Below, piece by piece: positions 9,792 through 18,064 of a stretch of 33,509 nucleotides of DNA. Each line of letters begins with the position of its first letter. Positions within the stretch are counted from its first letter, which is position 1. The notes beneath the pieces are model-generated. The model did not search any database and was not told the origin of the DNA. It saw nothing but the letters and a program-made list of their open reading frames with translations. A program made the translations under genes and the position numbers. The DNA is from Spirochaetales bacterium (GTDB lineage: Bacteria; Spirochaetota; Spirochaetia; Sphaerochaetales; Sphaerochaetaceae): positions 1 to 33,509 of the forward strand of contig JAAYIV010000057.1 in assembly GCA_012523305.1 (NCBI GenBank). The letters are read 5' to 3'.

Positions 9792-11114
9792 TCACATATT
9801 CGTAAAAATCTGGAATCCGGAATAGGATTCAGTACTGTGTTCTGCAAGATCGAGTCCTGCCAATTCTTCATGTTTGCTCACCCGCAGACCATGGGACTTC
9901 TTAATGATTGCAAATAGTATTCCCGTTGTTGCCATCACCCAAACACCTACAGTGACTACCCCTAAAAATTGAATTCCGAGTTGCTTGAATCCACCTCCGA
10001 AAAAGAGGCCTTTTATGTGCGTGGTGTTACCAAATAATCCAACCGCAAGAGTCCCCCATACCCCACAGATTCCATGTACGCTTATTGCTCCGACGGGATC
10101 GTCGATATGTAAGATTTTATCGATAAACTCAATTGAGAACACGACGATGAATCCAGAAATCAAACCGATTATTATCGCACTTAATGGAGAAACGACGGCC
10201 GTGGAGGCGGTTATACCGACCAATCCGGCTAAAGCTCCGTTCAACGACATGCTCACATCGGGGTTTTTAAATTTTATCCATGATACGATCATTGCACCTA
10301 TAGCACCGGCAGAAGCGCTGAGTGTTGTAGTCGTTGCCACCAAGGCCATTGTCGGATCGGTACCGCTGAGAGTGGATCCCGGGTTGAACCCGTACCAGCC
10401 GAACCAGAGAATGAACACGCCAAGACACGCAAGTGGCAAGTTGTGGCCCAATATTGGTTTTGAGGTTACGACTGATCCCTGAGATACATATTTCCCAATT
10501 CTTGGTCCTAATGCCATAGTCCCTACCAAAGAAGCCCAACCTCCGACTGAATGAACGACGGTAGAACCGGCGAAGTCAAAAAATCCTATACGCGAAAGCC
10601 ATCCTCCTCCCCATATCCAATGCCCGGATATCGGGTATATGAGTGCTGAAATGAATATGCTGTAGATGAGGTAAGCTGAAAATTTAGTCCGTTCTGCCAT
10701 CGCACCAGAAACGATAGTTGCCGCCGTAGCGGCAAATACTACCTGAAACATCCAGTTCCTGAATAACACCATGTCATTTCCACCGATGAAAAATTGTGAG
10801 AACCCAAATAATCCGTTCACTGATTCCCCATACATCAATGCCCATCCGAACATCCAAAACATAAGGGACCCTGCACAGAAATCCATCAAATTCTTCATGA
10901 TGATGTTTCCCGCATTTTTTGCACGGGTTAACCCGATTTCCACCATAGCGAAACCTGCCTGCATGAAAAAGACGAGTGACCCGGCGACGAGTAACCAAAT
11001 CATGTCGAACGAGTCTTGGTGTAAGGTGATCGCACTGGAAATTTCATCAGCACCTATGCCGGATAGGGTACAGGCCAGTAGTATCAGTATCATGACTACG
11101 ATACGGCTTTTCAT
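9792..11114 (-). CDS. amt: Ammonium transporter
   Basis: This 440-residue membrane protein has an N-terminal signal-like segment (residues about 1-22) followed by the eleven-helix Amt/Rh fold. The conserved pore histidines are H188 (STVVHSVGGW) and H347 (AISVHGICGVWG), and the signature GHWIWGGGWL precedes the first. The cytosolic tail carries the typical LRVSKHEELAGLDLAEHS sequence that couples subunits and contacts GlnK. GGAGG lies 8 bases before ATG 11114. It is the first gene of the amt-glnK-glnN-gltB-gltD operon and stands just after a sigma-54 promoter, so it should be induced under nitrogen limitation. Confidence 0.97.
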   Translation of the reverse strand: MKSRIVVMILILLACTLSGIGADEISSAITLHQDSFDMIWLLVAGSLVFFMQAGFAMVEIGLTRAKNAGNIIMKNLMDFCAGSLMFWMFGWALMYGESVNGLFGFSQFFIGGNDMVLFRNWMFQVVFAATAATIVSGAMAERTKFSAYLIYSIFISALIYPISGHWIWGGGWLSRIGFFDFAGSTVVHSVGGWASLVGTMALGPRIGKYVSQGSVVTSKPILGHNLPLACLGVFILWFGWYGFNPGSTLSGTDPTMALVATTTTLSASAGAIGAMIVSWIKFKNPDVSMSLNGALAGLVGITASTAVVSPLSAIIIGLISGFIVVFSIEFIDKILHIDDPVGAISVHGICGVWGTLAVGLFGNTTHIKGLFFGGGFKQLGIQFLGVVTVGVWVMATTGILFAIIKKSHGLRVSKHEELAGLDLAEHSTESYSGFQIFTNM

Positions 11115-11149
11115 ACGATGCCTCCAAAGGATGTTATGAAGGAATCATA

Positions 11150-11166
11150 TGCATGCTTCGTGCCAA
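11150..11166 (-). promoter_or_regulatory. Sigma-54 (-24/-12) promoter of amt operon
   Basis: On the minus strand the sequence reads TTGGCACGAAGCATGCA. The invariant GG (11164-11163) and GC (11152-11151) are separated by exactly 10 bases, and TGGCACG matches the -24 consensus perfectly; the -12 box is ATGCA instead of TTGCA. Transcription would start near 11140, leaving a leader of about 26 bases before amt. A sigma-54 activator gene lies immediately upstream. Confidence 0.88.
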
Positions 11167-11287
11167 ATAATCTCTGTTATCCTGATGTTTTATTAGAATA
11201 AGTATTTAAGTAGTTATAATGAAATGAATAAAAATAAAAAGGCGTATATTTTCAATTATGAATAGTCCGTAAATCTACAATACACAA

Positions 11288-11338
11288 AAGCGACAATTAT
11301 GTAGGATTTCATGGATTGATCCTACATGATTGTCGCTT
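11288..11338 (-). terminator. Long-stem terminator after the sigma-54 activator
   Basis: Two 20-base arms (11288-11307 and 11319-11338) pair with one G-T type mismatch around an 11-base loop. On the minus strand the stem is followed by TTTTGTG. It starts 5 bases after the stop codon of the regulator gene, so it should end that transcript before the amt promoter. The inner part of the stem is ATGTAGGAT/ATCCTACAT, the same word found in a dyad at the gene start. Confidence 0.82.
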
Positions 11339-11342
11339 GTTA

Positions 11343-12872
11343 TCATCGGTATCTGCTCGAATCAAAGCAGTATTTCTCAATTCGCAATCCCATGATCCTT
11401 TCGGTGATACCTAGTTGTTGGGCTGCTTTCGATTGGTTGCCCCGTGTCTGTTTCAATGCTTCGGCGATCAGTTCGTATTCCAAAGCCTCCAGTGATTGTC
11501 GTAATGTTGTTTTGCTTTGCGTGTCGGAAGATTCGGCAGATTGCAGGCTGGGTGGTAACAAATGGCCATGGATTACATCATCCTGGCTTATGATGACAGA
11601 ACGTTCGATGCAATTCTCCAGCTCCCTTACGTTGCCCGGCCAATGATACATCATAAGCAGATCGATTGCTGTACTGCTTATCCGTTTCACGTTTCGATTG
11701 TTCTTACGGTTATATTTTTCGATGAAGTGATCGCATAACAACAGAATATCAGATTTTCGTTCTCGTAACGGTGGAATATGAAGGGGAAAGACATTCAGCC
11801 GATAATAGAGGTCTTCCCTGAAGGTTCCTTTACGCAGTTCTTCTTCAAGATTGCGATTGGTAGCTGCGATAATTCGCACATCAACTTTAATCGTACGTGT
11901 GCCTCCGACACGTTCGAACTCGTGTTCTTGCAACACCCTAAGTAGTTTTACCTGCATTCCTGATGAAAGTTCACCGATTTCATCGAGAAACAACGTTCCT
12001 TGATCTGCTAGTTCAAATCGTCCCTTATGTAAGGCATAGGCTCCGCTGAAAGCTCCTTTTTCATGTCCGAATAGTTCGCTTTCAATAATGTTTGCGGGTA
12101 GGGCGGCACAATTGACCTTCACAAACGGTCTTTCGGATCGATAACTATTATCATGTATTTCTTGTGCTACCAATTCTTTCCCGGTTCCACTTTCGCCCCT
12201 GATTAATACGGTGGCATCACTTTTGCTCACTTTTGCGATGAGATCGAATAACTCTTTCATCGAATGTGATCTTCCGATAATTCGCTCCGGAGTAAAACAT
12301 TCTTTCAATTCAGCCTTCAGCCTGCGATTCTCATCAAGAAGTTGTTCCTTCTCTTCACGTAATTCTTGACGAATGCGAACAGCCCTGGCGACCATCGATG
12401 AGATAACGGACAAGAACTTAAGATACCTATCAAAATCATCATCATTGCAATCCATGAATGAGATGTTAAGAGTGCCGATAATTTCATGGCCGCTATGGAT
12501 GGGAATGCTGAAAAATGAGATTCGATGTCTTTCTTTAATCAAATCCGTTTCCGCACCGGTCTTATTCATATAACGACTGTCTTTTGAAATGTCCGGGATT
12601 ACGAGATGGTGACCGCTCTCGACAACAATTCCAGTGATCCCTTCCCCTATCCGATATCTTCCTTTCTGTTGTTGGATATCAGTTAATCCATACGCTGATT
12701 CAATAAGTATTTCTTTTGTATTTCGATTCAGGAGAGTGATCGCACCCCGGACCATAGGAGTATGGCTCGAGATTGCCAGAAGGATCGGGGTGAGGATGCT
12801 TTTCAGGTCATCCGTTTCATCCAATATCCGACTGATATCGTATAGAACCTGTAGCTCTGCAGCTGGTTTCAT
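11343..12872 (-). CDS. NifA/AnfA-like sigma-54-dependent activator
   Basis: This 509-residue enhancer-binding protein has three parts. A GAF sensor domain spans about 1-165. The AAA+ sigma-54 interaction domain spans about 195-430, with Walker A GESGTGKE (226-233), the sigma-54-contacting loop as GAFSGA (273-278) instead of GAFTGA, Walker [11 protein letters not shown] (292-301) and the R-finger region [15 protein letters not shown] Fis-type helix-turn-helix ends it (about 470-503, [21 protein letters not shown]), a sequence typical of NifA/AnfA proteins. No nitrogenase genes are in the window. It lies directly upstream of the sigma-54 promoter of amt and is probably its activator, with the GAF domain sensing nitrogen or carbon state directly or through GlnK. 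The Thr to Ser change in the loop is conservative. Confidence 0.93.
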   Translation of the reverse strand: MKPAAELQVLYDISRILDETDDLKSILTPILLAISSHTPMVRGAITLLNRNTKEILIESAYGLTDIQQQKGRYRIGEGITGIVVESGHHLVIPDISKDSRYMNKTGAETDLIKERHRISFFSIPIHSGHEIIGTLNISFMDCNDDDFDRYLKFLSVISSMVARAVRIRQELREEKEQLLDENRRLKAELKECFTPERIIGRSHSMKELFDLIAKVSKSDATVLIRGESGTGKELVAQEIHDNSYRSERPFVKVNCAALPANIIESELFGHEKGAFSGAYALHKGRFELADQGTLFLDEIGELSSGMQVKLLRVLQEHEFERVGGTRTIKVDVRIIAATNRNLEEELRKGTFREDLYYRLNVFPLHIPPLRERKSDILLLCDHFIEKYNRKNNRNVKRISSTAIDLLMMYHWPGNVRELENCIERSVIISQDDVIHGHLLPPSLQSAESSDTQSKTTLRQSLEALEYELIAEALKQTRGNQSKAAQQLGITERIMGLRIEKYCFDSSRYR

Positions 12873-12879
12873 GTGTCGA

Positions 12880-12897
12880 TCCTACAGAAATGTAGGA
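12880..12897 (-). promoter_or_regulatory. Dyad over the ribosome site of the activator gene
   Basis: TCCTACAgaaaTGTAGGA is a perfect 7-base inverted repeat with a 4-base centre, ending 8 bases before the start codon at 12872. In the minus-strand RNA it can fold as a hairpin that hides the AGGA ribosome binding site; as DNA it is a plausible protein operator. The core TAC-N6-GTA resembles the published VnfA-type site, but this similarity is loose. The same 7-base words recur in the terminator after the gene. Confidence 0.6.
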
Positions 12898-12946
12898 AAG
12901 TAATCAATAAATAATCATAGAATTATTGAAGATTTTACCAGTATTT

Positions 12947-14128
12947 TTACACTAAGAATCCAACAAGCAATGCGATCAGCACTAGAATCGGCGCAGGGAT
13001 TTTTTTTGTTGCCAACACTGCGACCGTTACGATCATAGCAATACTATTCTCCAGTGAAACACCATTTTTTTGGATGAGAACAATAGCCGAAGCAGCGATC
13101 AAGCCGGCTGCGACAGCAACAATTCCCTTAAAGGAGACACGAACAATCGTGATACTCTTTAGGGCTTCCCACATCGGATAAACAAAATAGATGAGTAAGA
13201 GTCCGGGTAAAAAAATCGCTACCCCGCTTATTAGCGCACCGGCAACCTGATTGAATACGGTAGAACCACGAGAAGCCATGCCTCCCGCATAAGCACTGAA
13301 ACTAAACATCGGTCCCGGCACTCCCTGCACCAATCCGAATCCGGTCAAGAACTCCGAGGAGCTCATATAACGGTTCACTTCGACAAGTTCGTTGTACATC
13401 AATGGGACTACGACTTGCCCGCCTCCGATTACCAGATATCCGTAGCGATAAAACGATTCAAATAATTTGATTAGCGTATTGTTCCACACAAGTGACAGAA
13501 GGAGCGCTCCAATGGCAAATAGTACGAAAAGAATGAGATAGATCCATTTAGGGTGTGTTTGGACACGGTTGAGCAGTCGCTTTTCTTTTGATGAGATGAC
13601 ACTCACTATCCCTCCGACAATCAAAACCACAGGATATACCCATGGATATCTGAAGAGGTAGGTGATCGCCCCGCCGAATATAAACAAAGCAAGTGTCATG
13701 GCATCTGCTATGACTTTACGCCCGATGCGAAAGGCTGCGATTATGATAAAACCGACAGCCATCGGCCCTATGAAGCGCAAACTATCCTCGGAACGATTCA
13801 TGATATCAAGCCACTGGCTTAAAAATGAACAAGCTGTCATGAACAAGAGTACGGGTAATGCCCATACCACCATGGTGAGCAAAGCCAATACCGGGCCCCC
13901 CACCTTGTATCCGATTGCGACTATCGTTTGCGTGCTGCTCGGGCCTGGAAGCAATCCCGTAAGAGCGATCAACTCAATCAATTCTTCTTCTGTAAGATAC
14001 TGTCTTTTTGCTATCAACTGATCGGTGAATACTCCGTAATGGGCTTCTGGTCCTCCGTAAGCCCCAAGTGAACAAATAAATACATCTTTTAAAAATCTGC
14101 TCCAACGCACATTCTTGAATCTAATCAA
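12947..14128 (-). CDS. chrA: Chromate transporter (CHR family, two-domain)
   Basis: This 393-residue protein has about ten or more membrane segments and two homologous halves, the long form of the CHR family. Half one carries GAYGGPEAH (22-30) and LLPGPSSTQ (59-67); half two carries GGGQVVVPL (235-243) and VQGVPGP (267-273). Members export chromate, and many relatives have no tested substrate, so export of another oxyanion is possible. The start is TTG 14128, supported by GGAGGG 7 bases before it; no ATG with a ribosome site fits. It ends 74 bases before the sigma-54 activator gene on the same strand, so read-through into that gene is possible. It is divergent from the YegP-like gene. Confidence 0.88.
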   Translation of the reverse strand: MIRFKNVRWSRFLKDVFICSLGAYGGPEAHYGVFTDQLIAKRQYLTEEELIELIALTGLLPGPSSTQTIVAIGYKVGGPVLALLTMVVWALPVLLFMTACSFLSQWLDIMNRSEDSLRFIGPMAVGFIIIAAFRIGRKVIADAMTLALFIFGGAITYLFRYPWVYPVVLIVGGIVSVISSKEKRLLNRVQTHPKWIYLILFVLFAIGALLLSLVWNNTLIKLFESFYRYGYLVIGGGQVVVPLMYNELVEVNRYMSSSEFLTGFGLVQGVPGPMFSFSAYAGGMASRGSTVFNQVAGALISGVAIFLPGLLLIYFVYPMWEALKSITIVRVSFKGIVAVAAGLIAASAIVLIQKNGVSLENSIAMIVTVAVLATKKIPAPILVLIALLVGFLV

Positions 14129-14206
14129 CCAAAACCCTCCGTTTGCGGTGCAATCAACTTACAATAATGAGATATTTCCAAAATAACCAGACTTGGAATC
14201 CCCGTC

Positions 14207-14235
14207 ATTATATAACTAATAATTTATCATGATAG
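14207..14235 (-). promoter_or_regulatory. Possible promoter of the CHR transporter gene
   Basis: On the minus strand a perfect TATAAT (14212-14207) has a weak -35 (CTATCA, 14235-14230) at 17 bases. The perfect palindrome TATCATGATA (14225-14234) lies over the -35 box and could be an operator. Transcription would start about 70 bases before the TTG start. The evidence rests on the -10 box. Confidence 0.4.
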
Positions 14236-14339
14236 AAGTTACTTGGTTTTCCATATATCTGTAATTTAGCCTTTTTTGTATGCGATGCATAAAAAAGATG
14301 GTATAGTTAAAGAAATCATCACTAAAAGGGGATATGACT

Positions 14340-14726
14340 ATGCCAGGCAAATTTATTGTAACCAAAACACCGAAAGGTTTTTTTCGATTCAGTCTCCAAG
14401 CTGCAAATGCCGTGACAATTTTAACAAGTCAGAATTATTCATCTTTGAAAGCTTGTCGTGACGGTATTGCTTCGGTCAAGAAGAACGCTTCGGTTCAGGT
14501 AGAAGACCAAACACTCCAGAAGGTAGAAAAGAAAGGGTTCCCGAAATATGAGGTGTATCTCGATACCGCCGGTCAATATCGCTTCAGGTTGCTAGCTTCG
14601 AATGGACAGAATATTGCCATTTGTGAAGAAGGCTATGCATCCAAGTCAGGGTGTCTTAACGGTATCGATTCGGTCGGCAGGACAGCAGGTGATGCTGAGA
14701 CTGACGAATCAGCGTTGGGACAGTAG
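14340..14726 (+). CDS. YegP-like (UPF0339/DUF1508) two-repeat protein
   Basis: This 128-residue protein consists of two tandem copies of the roughly 50-residue DUF1508 unit. Repeat one is FRFSLQAANAVTILTSQNYSS followed by KACRDGIASVKKNA; repeat two is YRFRLLASNGQNIAICEEGYAS followed by KSGCLNGIDSVGR. The match to E. coli YegP in length and pattern is good; its biochemical role is unknown. I chose ATG 14340 (MPGKFIVTK) over 14334 because AAAGGGG ends 9 bases before it and homologues begin this way. It is divergent from the CHR transporter and stands alone, 147 bases before the sensor kinase. Confidence 0.85.
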   Translation: MPGKFIVTKTPKGFFRFSLQAANAVTILTSQNYSSLKACRDGIASVKKNASVQVEDQTLQKVEKKGFPKYEVYLDTAGQYRFRLLASNGQNIAICEEGYASKSGCLNGIDSVGRTAGDAETDESALGQ

Positions 14727-14822
14727 TAAGACGGATTCTCACACACGAATTCGTATCTCTGTGTTTGAACGCAACTAGCGATGTTTGTATAGGGCCTTTG
14801 TAAACTATTGAGTTTGTTTTCC

Positions 14823-14851
14823 TGATAGTATCGGATATCATTGGAGATATC
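14823..14851 (+). promoter_or_regulatory. Possible extended -10 and dyad before sensor kinase
   Basis: TGATAGTAT (14823-14831) fits an extended -10 box (TGN plus TAGTAT) without a good -35. Right after it GATATC (14834-14839) is repeated at 14846-14851; as each is self-complementary this gives GATATC-N6-GATATC, a possible operator at the start of the transcript. Both are short and could be chance. Confidence 0.3.
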
Positions 14852-14873
14852 ACTAGCCCGGGAGTATAGATAC

Positions 14874-17207
14874 ATGGAAAAATCTTCTCGATGTATTGGG
14901 ATTTTTACCGCGTCTCTCGACGATGGGTACCAATCGACCATCTGGCGGGCGATTGAACAAGAAGCCCATAATCGGAATTTTAGTTCGATTTCGTTCTTAG
15001 GTTCCCGACTAGGATCTCCCATAGCGTCCGAAGCCTCATCAAATATGGCATATCATTTGGCCAGTGATCAAAATATTGATGGGTTAATCATTATTTCTTC
15101 ATCACTGGCAACATTCTTCTCTTCAAAGGACCTCAAGGAGTTCTTTACTCCATGGGAATCGCTGCCGAAAGTTTCTGTCGGAATGCATATTCCCGGGATG
15201 TCTGATATTACTGTGGAGGGTTCTCGAGGTATCTCAGAATTGGTCGAACATCTCATAAATGAGCATGGGCGGCGCAACTTCGCGCTGATAAGCGGTCCGG
15301 CGGGGCATGAGGAGGTAATCAGTCGTCAACTTGCAGTATTGGACACGCTCAAATCGAGAAATCTTCAATTAGCGCCTGAACTTTCGTTCTTCGGTACCTT
15401 CACCCAGGATTCCGGTATTAAAGCGGTAGATCAGTTTATCGAATCTGGTCTACCGTTTGATGCGATTGTCTGTCATAACGACAGGATGGCCCAAGGTGCG
15501 TTGGAACAATTGGCGTACAGGAATATCAGTGTGCCTGATGATGTTTCAGTCATTGGGTTCGACGGGTTGGAAGTCGCTCGTTATTCCCAGCCTCCTCTGA
15601 CGACGGTGGTTCAGCCGCTGAGGGATCTTGGAGCTCATGCCGTTGCTTTGCTCGATCGTATCATGCAAGGCGAGAAGGAAGAGCATATTGTTCTTTCATG
15701 TTCTACCATTATCCGCGAATCGTGCGGATGTGGTCCGCATTTCAGATATCAGCCTGAGCTGACAGAATTCCCCAGATATGTCAGTGCTTCAGAACGCCAG
15801 GCGATTTTTGATCTGATGATCCTGGTCCGCAAAGGCAATTACGAAGAGATGATCATGCATCTTAACAAGGCGATCGATAAAACCATTGCCGAAAGCGGAA
15901 CGGTAGATAGGTGGAATGAATATCTATCGATTATTGAGAATAATTGTATTGAAAGTCCCGTAGCAAATGGGGCTTCCCTGTCGAAGCTCATGGGAGCTGC
16001 CAGGGCTTTTACCGGTGAGAAGATCGGCCGATACCAAGCTGCGAAAAGAATTATGACTGAAGCATCGTTTGAGACACTGCGACAAGTAAGTGCAATGTTG
16101 GCGGGAACATTCGAACTCAACGAAATGCTTTCCAACCTAAAGAAGGGTCTGGAACTCTTTGGCATTGATAGAGGATACTTGGTAGGATTTACTAAAAAAC
16201 CGGGAAGAGCTCGTCTATTGATGAGTATGAACAGAAAGAACTCAGAAACCCCACAATTGCCCGTTGAATTCAATCATGCTGAATTGCTGCCTGCAGAAGA
16301 AGGCCAGGTATGGAAACGTGGTCAATGGATACTGATGCCATTGGTGTATATTTCCGAGCCACTGGGGTATCTGTTGGTTCCAATAGGTATAGTCATTCCT
16401 GCATTGTATGATGTGCTGCAGGAACAGATTTCGAGTAACTTAAAAGGGACGTTGTTACTTGAACAAATCAAATCACATGAACAAATATTGGCAGAAAAGG
16501 TATCATTGAGAACGAAAGATCTTATCAGGACAAACCGCGAGTTATCGAATGAAATCAAACGCCGAACCGAACTTGAGCATGAAGTAATGGAAATTTCATC
16601 CAAAACGATGGAAAGGATAGGCCAGGAACTTCATGACGATCTATGCCAACATCTGCTTGGAATCTCGTTATTGGCTTCATCGGTACGCAAGATTGCGAAG
16701 GATAACCATCAGGTTGACGTTGAAATGTTAGAACAAATCAGTCATCTTCTCAGTGAATCGATCAGCAAGATTAAAACAATATCAAGAGGGTTGCTGCCAA
16801 TAGAGATGGAAGCCCATACGTTCCTCGAACGTATCGAAGCTTTGGTCGCGGACACAAGAAGATATGTTAAAGTTGATGTGAACATCGAAGCTGACCCCTC
16901 TTTTGAAATAGCTGATACGGACCGTGCTTTACAAGTGTTTCGAATTATTCAAGAGGCATTGAACAATGCGGTCAAACATTCAAGGGCAAGATTAGTGACG
17001 ATTTCATTAAAGACGATAGTTGAAGAAAAAGAACGTGTGTGTTACATGGCAAGTGTTGTTGATGACGGGATCGGGCTTCCCGAACGAATACGTGATGGAG
17101 CGTTGGGATTACGGATTATGCGCAACCGGGCTAGCATAGCTCAAGCAGAATTATCAGTAGATTCATCACGACATGGAACGACCGTAAAAATCGTGATTTG
17201 GGAGTGA
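14874..17207 (+). CDS. Cytosolic LacI-sensor histidine kinase
   Basis: This 777-residue fusion has no signal peptide or membrane helix. Residues about 5-290 are a LacI/GalR-type sugar-binding domain without its DNA-binding helix-turn-helix (FDAIVCHNDRMAQGA; DDVSVIGFDGLEVARYSQPPLTTV; ending in RESCGCG, as in other signalling fusions of this domain). A helical linker, a GAF-like domain (about 405-530) and a coiled coil follow. The kinase core is HisKA_3 with the phospho-accepting H587 in GQELHDDLCQHLLG, then an HATPase with N-box N697/N698 (EALNNAVKHS), DDGIGLP and GALGLRIM. ATG 14874 is chosen because CGGGAG ends 9 bases before it; a TTG at 14841 has none. The partner regulator starts 4 bases after the stop. 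It probably binds an imported sugar in the cytosol and adjusts phosphorylation of that regulator. Confidence 0.93.
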   Translation: MEKSSRCIGIFTASLDDGYQSTIWRAIEQEAHNRNFSSISFLGSRLGSPIASEASSNMAYHLASDQNIDGLIIISSSLATFFSSKDLKEFFTPWESLPKVSVGMHIPGMSDITVEGSRGISELVEHLINEHGRRNFALISGPAGHEEVISRQLAVLDTLKSRNLQLAPELSFFGTFTQDSGIKAVDQFIESGLPFDAIVCHNDRMAQGALEQLAYRNISVPDDVSVIGFDGLEVARYSQPPLTTVVQPLRDLGAHAVALLDRIMQGEKEEHIVLSCSTIIRESCGCGPHFRYQPELTEFPRYVSASERQAIFDLMILVRKGNYEEMIMHLNKAIDKTIAESGTVDRWNEYLSIIENNCIESPVANGASLSKLMGAARAFTGEKIGRYQAAKRIMTEASFETLRQVSAMLAGTFELNEMLSNLKKGLELFGIDRGYLVGFTKKPGRARLLMSMNRKNSETPQLPVEFNHAELLPAEEGQVWKRGQWILMPLVYISEPLGYLLVPIGIVIPALYDVLQEQISSNLKGTLLLEQIKSHEQILAEKVSLRTKDLIRTNRELSNEIKRRTELEHEVMEISSKTMERIGQELHDDLCQHLLGISLLASSVRKIAKDNHQVDVEMLEQISHLLSESISKIKTISRGLLPIEMEAHTFLERIEALVADTRRYVKVDVNIEADPSFEIADTDRALQVFRIIQEALNNAVKHSRARLVTISLKTIVEEKERVCYMASVVDDGIGLPERIRDGALGLRIMRNRASIAQAELSVDSSRHGTTVKIVIWE

Positions 17208-17211
17208 TGGG

Positions 17212-17868
17212 ATGAAACAACAATACGAGTTTGTCGTGGTCGATGATCATCCGTTGTTCAGGCAAGGCTTGGTCAGCGTTATCGAGAACATACGATCCTA
17301 TCATGTGATCGGTGAAGCCTCCACGATTTCCGAAGCGCTGCAAGCCATAGAAGCCCGTCAACCACATGTACTGTTAGTCGACATCGCCTTACATCAAGAA
17401 AATGGTCTTGAATTGGTTAAAACAGTCAAATCATTGTATCCGGATATTTTGCAGGTTGTCGTATCAATGTACGATGAGGTAATCTATGCTTCTACCGCAC
17501 TCAAGTCCGGAGCCAAAGGATATGTGATGAAACAAGAGGCTGCAGAAACTCTGCTTGAAGCGATAGAAACGGTCATACAAGGCAAGATTTATGTTTCCAT
17601 GGCTATGCATGAGCGAATGTTGGATTCGATATTTGCGAATAAGACCAAAGTTGAATCTGATCCGGTCGTGCTGCTAAGTGTGAGGGAGCAGGAAGTGTTT
17701 CGTTTGATCGGACAGGGCTTTGGTATTTCTGAAATTGCCGAAGCATTACATTTATCTTTCAAGACCATCAATGTCTATCGTGATAATATCAGACGCAAAT
17801 TATCAATCGGCGATGCAGGTGGATTGAGAAAATTTGCCATCAAATGGATGAAAAGCAAAGAAATGTGA
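17212..17868 (+). CDS. NarL/LuxR-family response regulator
   Basis: This 218-residue protein has a receiver domain (1-125) with the acidic pair D11/D12, the phospho-acceptor D57 (VLLVDIAL), S85 and K107. A LuxR-type helix-turn-helix lies at 153-202 (LSVREQEVFRLIGQGFGISEIAEALHLSFKTINVYRDNIRRKL). This output class is the usual partner of HisKA_3 kinases. The gene starts 4 bases after the kinase stop, with GGGAG overlapping the kinase end, so the two are surely co-transcribed. The sugar ABC transporter genes begin 196 bases downstream and are the likely targets. All key receiver residues are present, though the usual MP after the aspartate is replaced by LH. Confidence 0.96.
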   Translation: MKQQYEFVVVDDHPLFRQGLVSVIENIRSYHVIGEASTISEALQAIEARQPHVLLVDIALHQENGLELVKTVKSLYPDILQVVVSMYDEVIYASTALKSGAKGYVMKQEAAETLLEAIETVIQGKIYVSMAMHERMLDSIFANKTKVESDPVVLLSVREQEVFRLIGQGFGISEIAEALHLSFKTINVYRDNIRRKLSIGDAGGLRKFAIKWMKSKEM

Positions 17869-17874
17869 GAGTGC

Positions 17875-17994
17875 ATAGGATAAATGTCCTATATGAATTC
17901 AAGCCATATGCCTACTACCGCCGTGAACTCTCAGATTATAGGGTAAGATTCAGGGGTAGGATGCCGGTTAGACCTGCCGATTACTGTTGTAATC
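17875..17994 (+). promoter_or_regulatory. Regulatory region before binding-protein gene with two dyads
   Basis: The 196-base gap between the response regulator and the binding-protein gene holds two perfect inverted repeats: ATAGGA-N6-TCCTAT (17875-17892) and GATTAC-N4-GTAATC (17979-17994). A direct repeat TACATG-N3-TACATG follows at about 18003-18017. No convincing -35/-10 pair or terminator was seen. LuxR-type regulators bind short dyads, so these are candidate sites for the regulator encoded just upstream; the first could equally be a weak hairpin after the regulator gene. Confidence 0.4.
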
Positions 17995-18064
17995 CGGAAC
18001 ATTACATGGTCGTACATGCCGGATGAACCAAATTCACGGCATGATAAAGGAAGGAGGTTTGAAT

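Noticed and set aside
9985-10482. 165-codon plus-strand frame antisense to amt
   Set aside because: It mirrors the codon pattern of a firmly identified transporter gene and its proline/isoleucine-rich translation looks like an antisense artefact.
11167-11287. Canonical NifA upstream site (TGT-N10-ACA) before amt
   Set aside because: No exact match was found by eye in this AT-rich stretch; only the TGTAGGA dyad further upstream remains as a candidate.
17844-18026. 60-codon frame between response regulator and binding protein
   Set aside because: It starts inside the response regulator without a ribosome site and the region is better explained as regulatory DNA.
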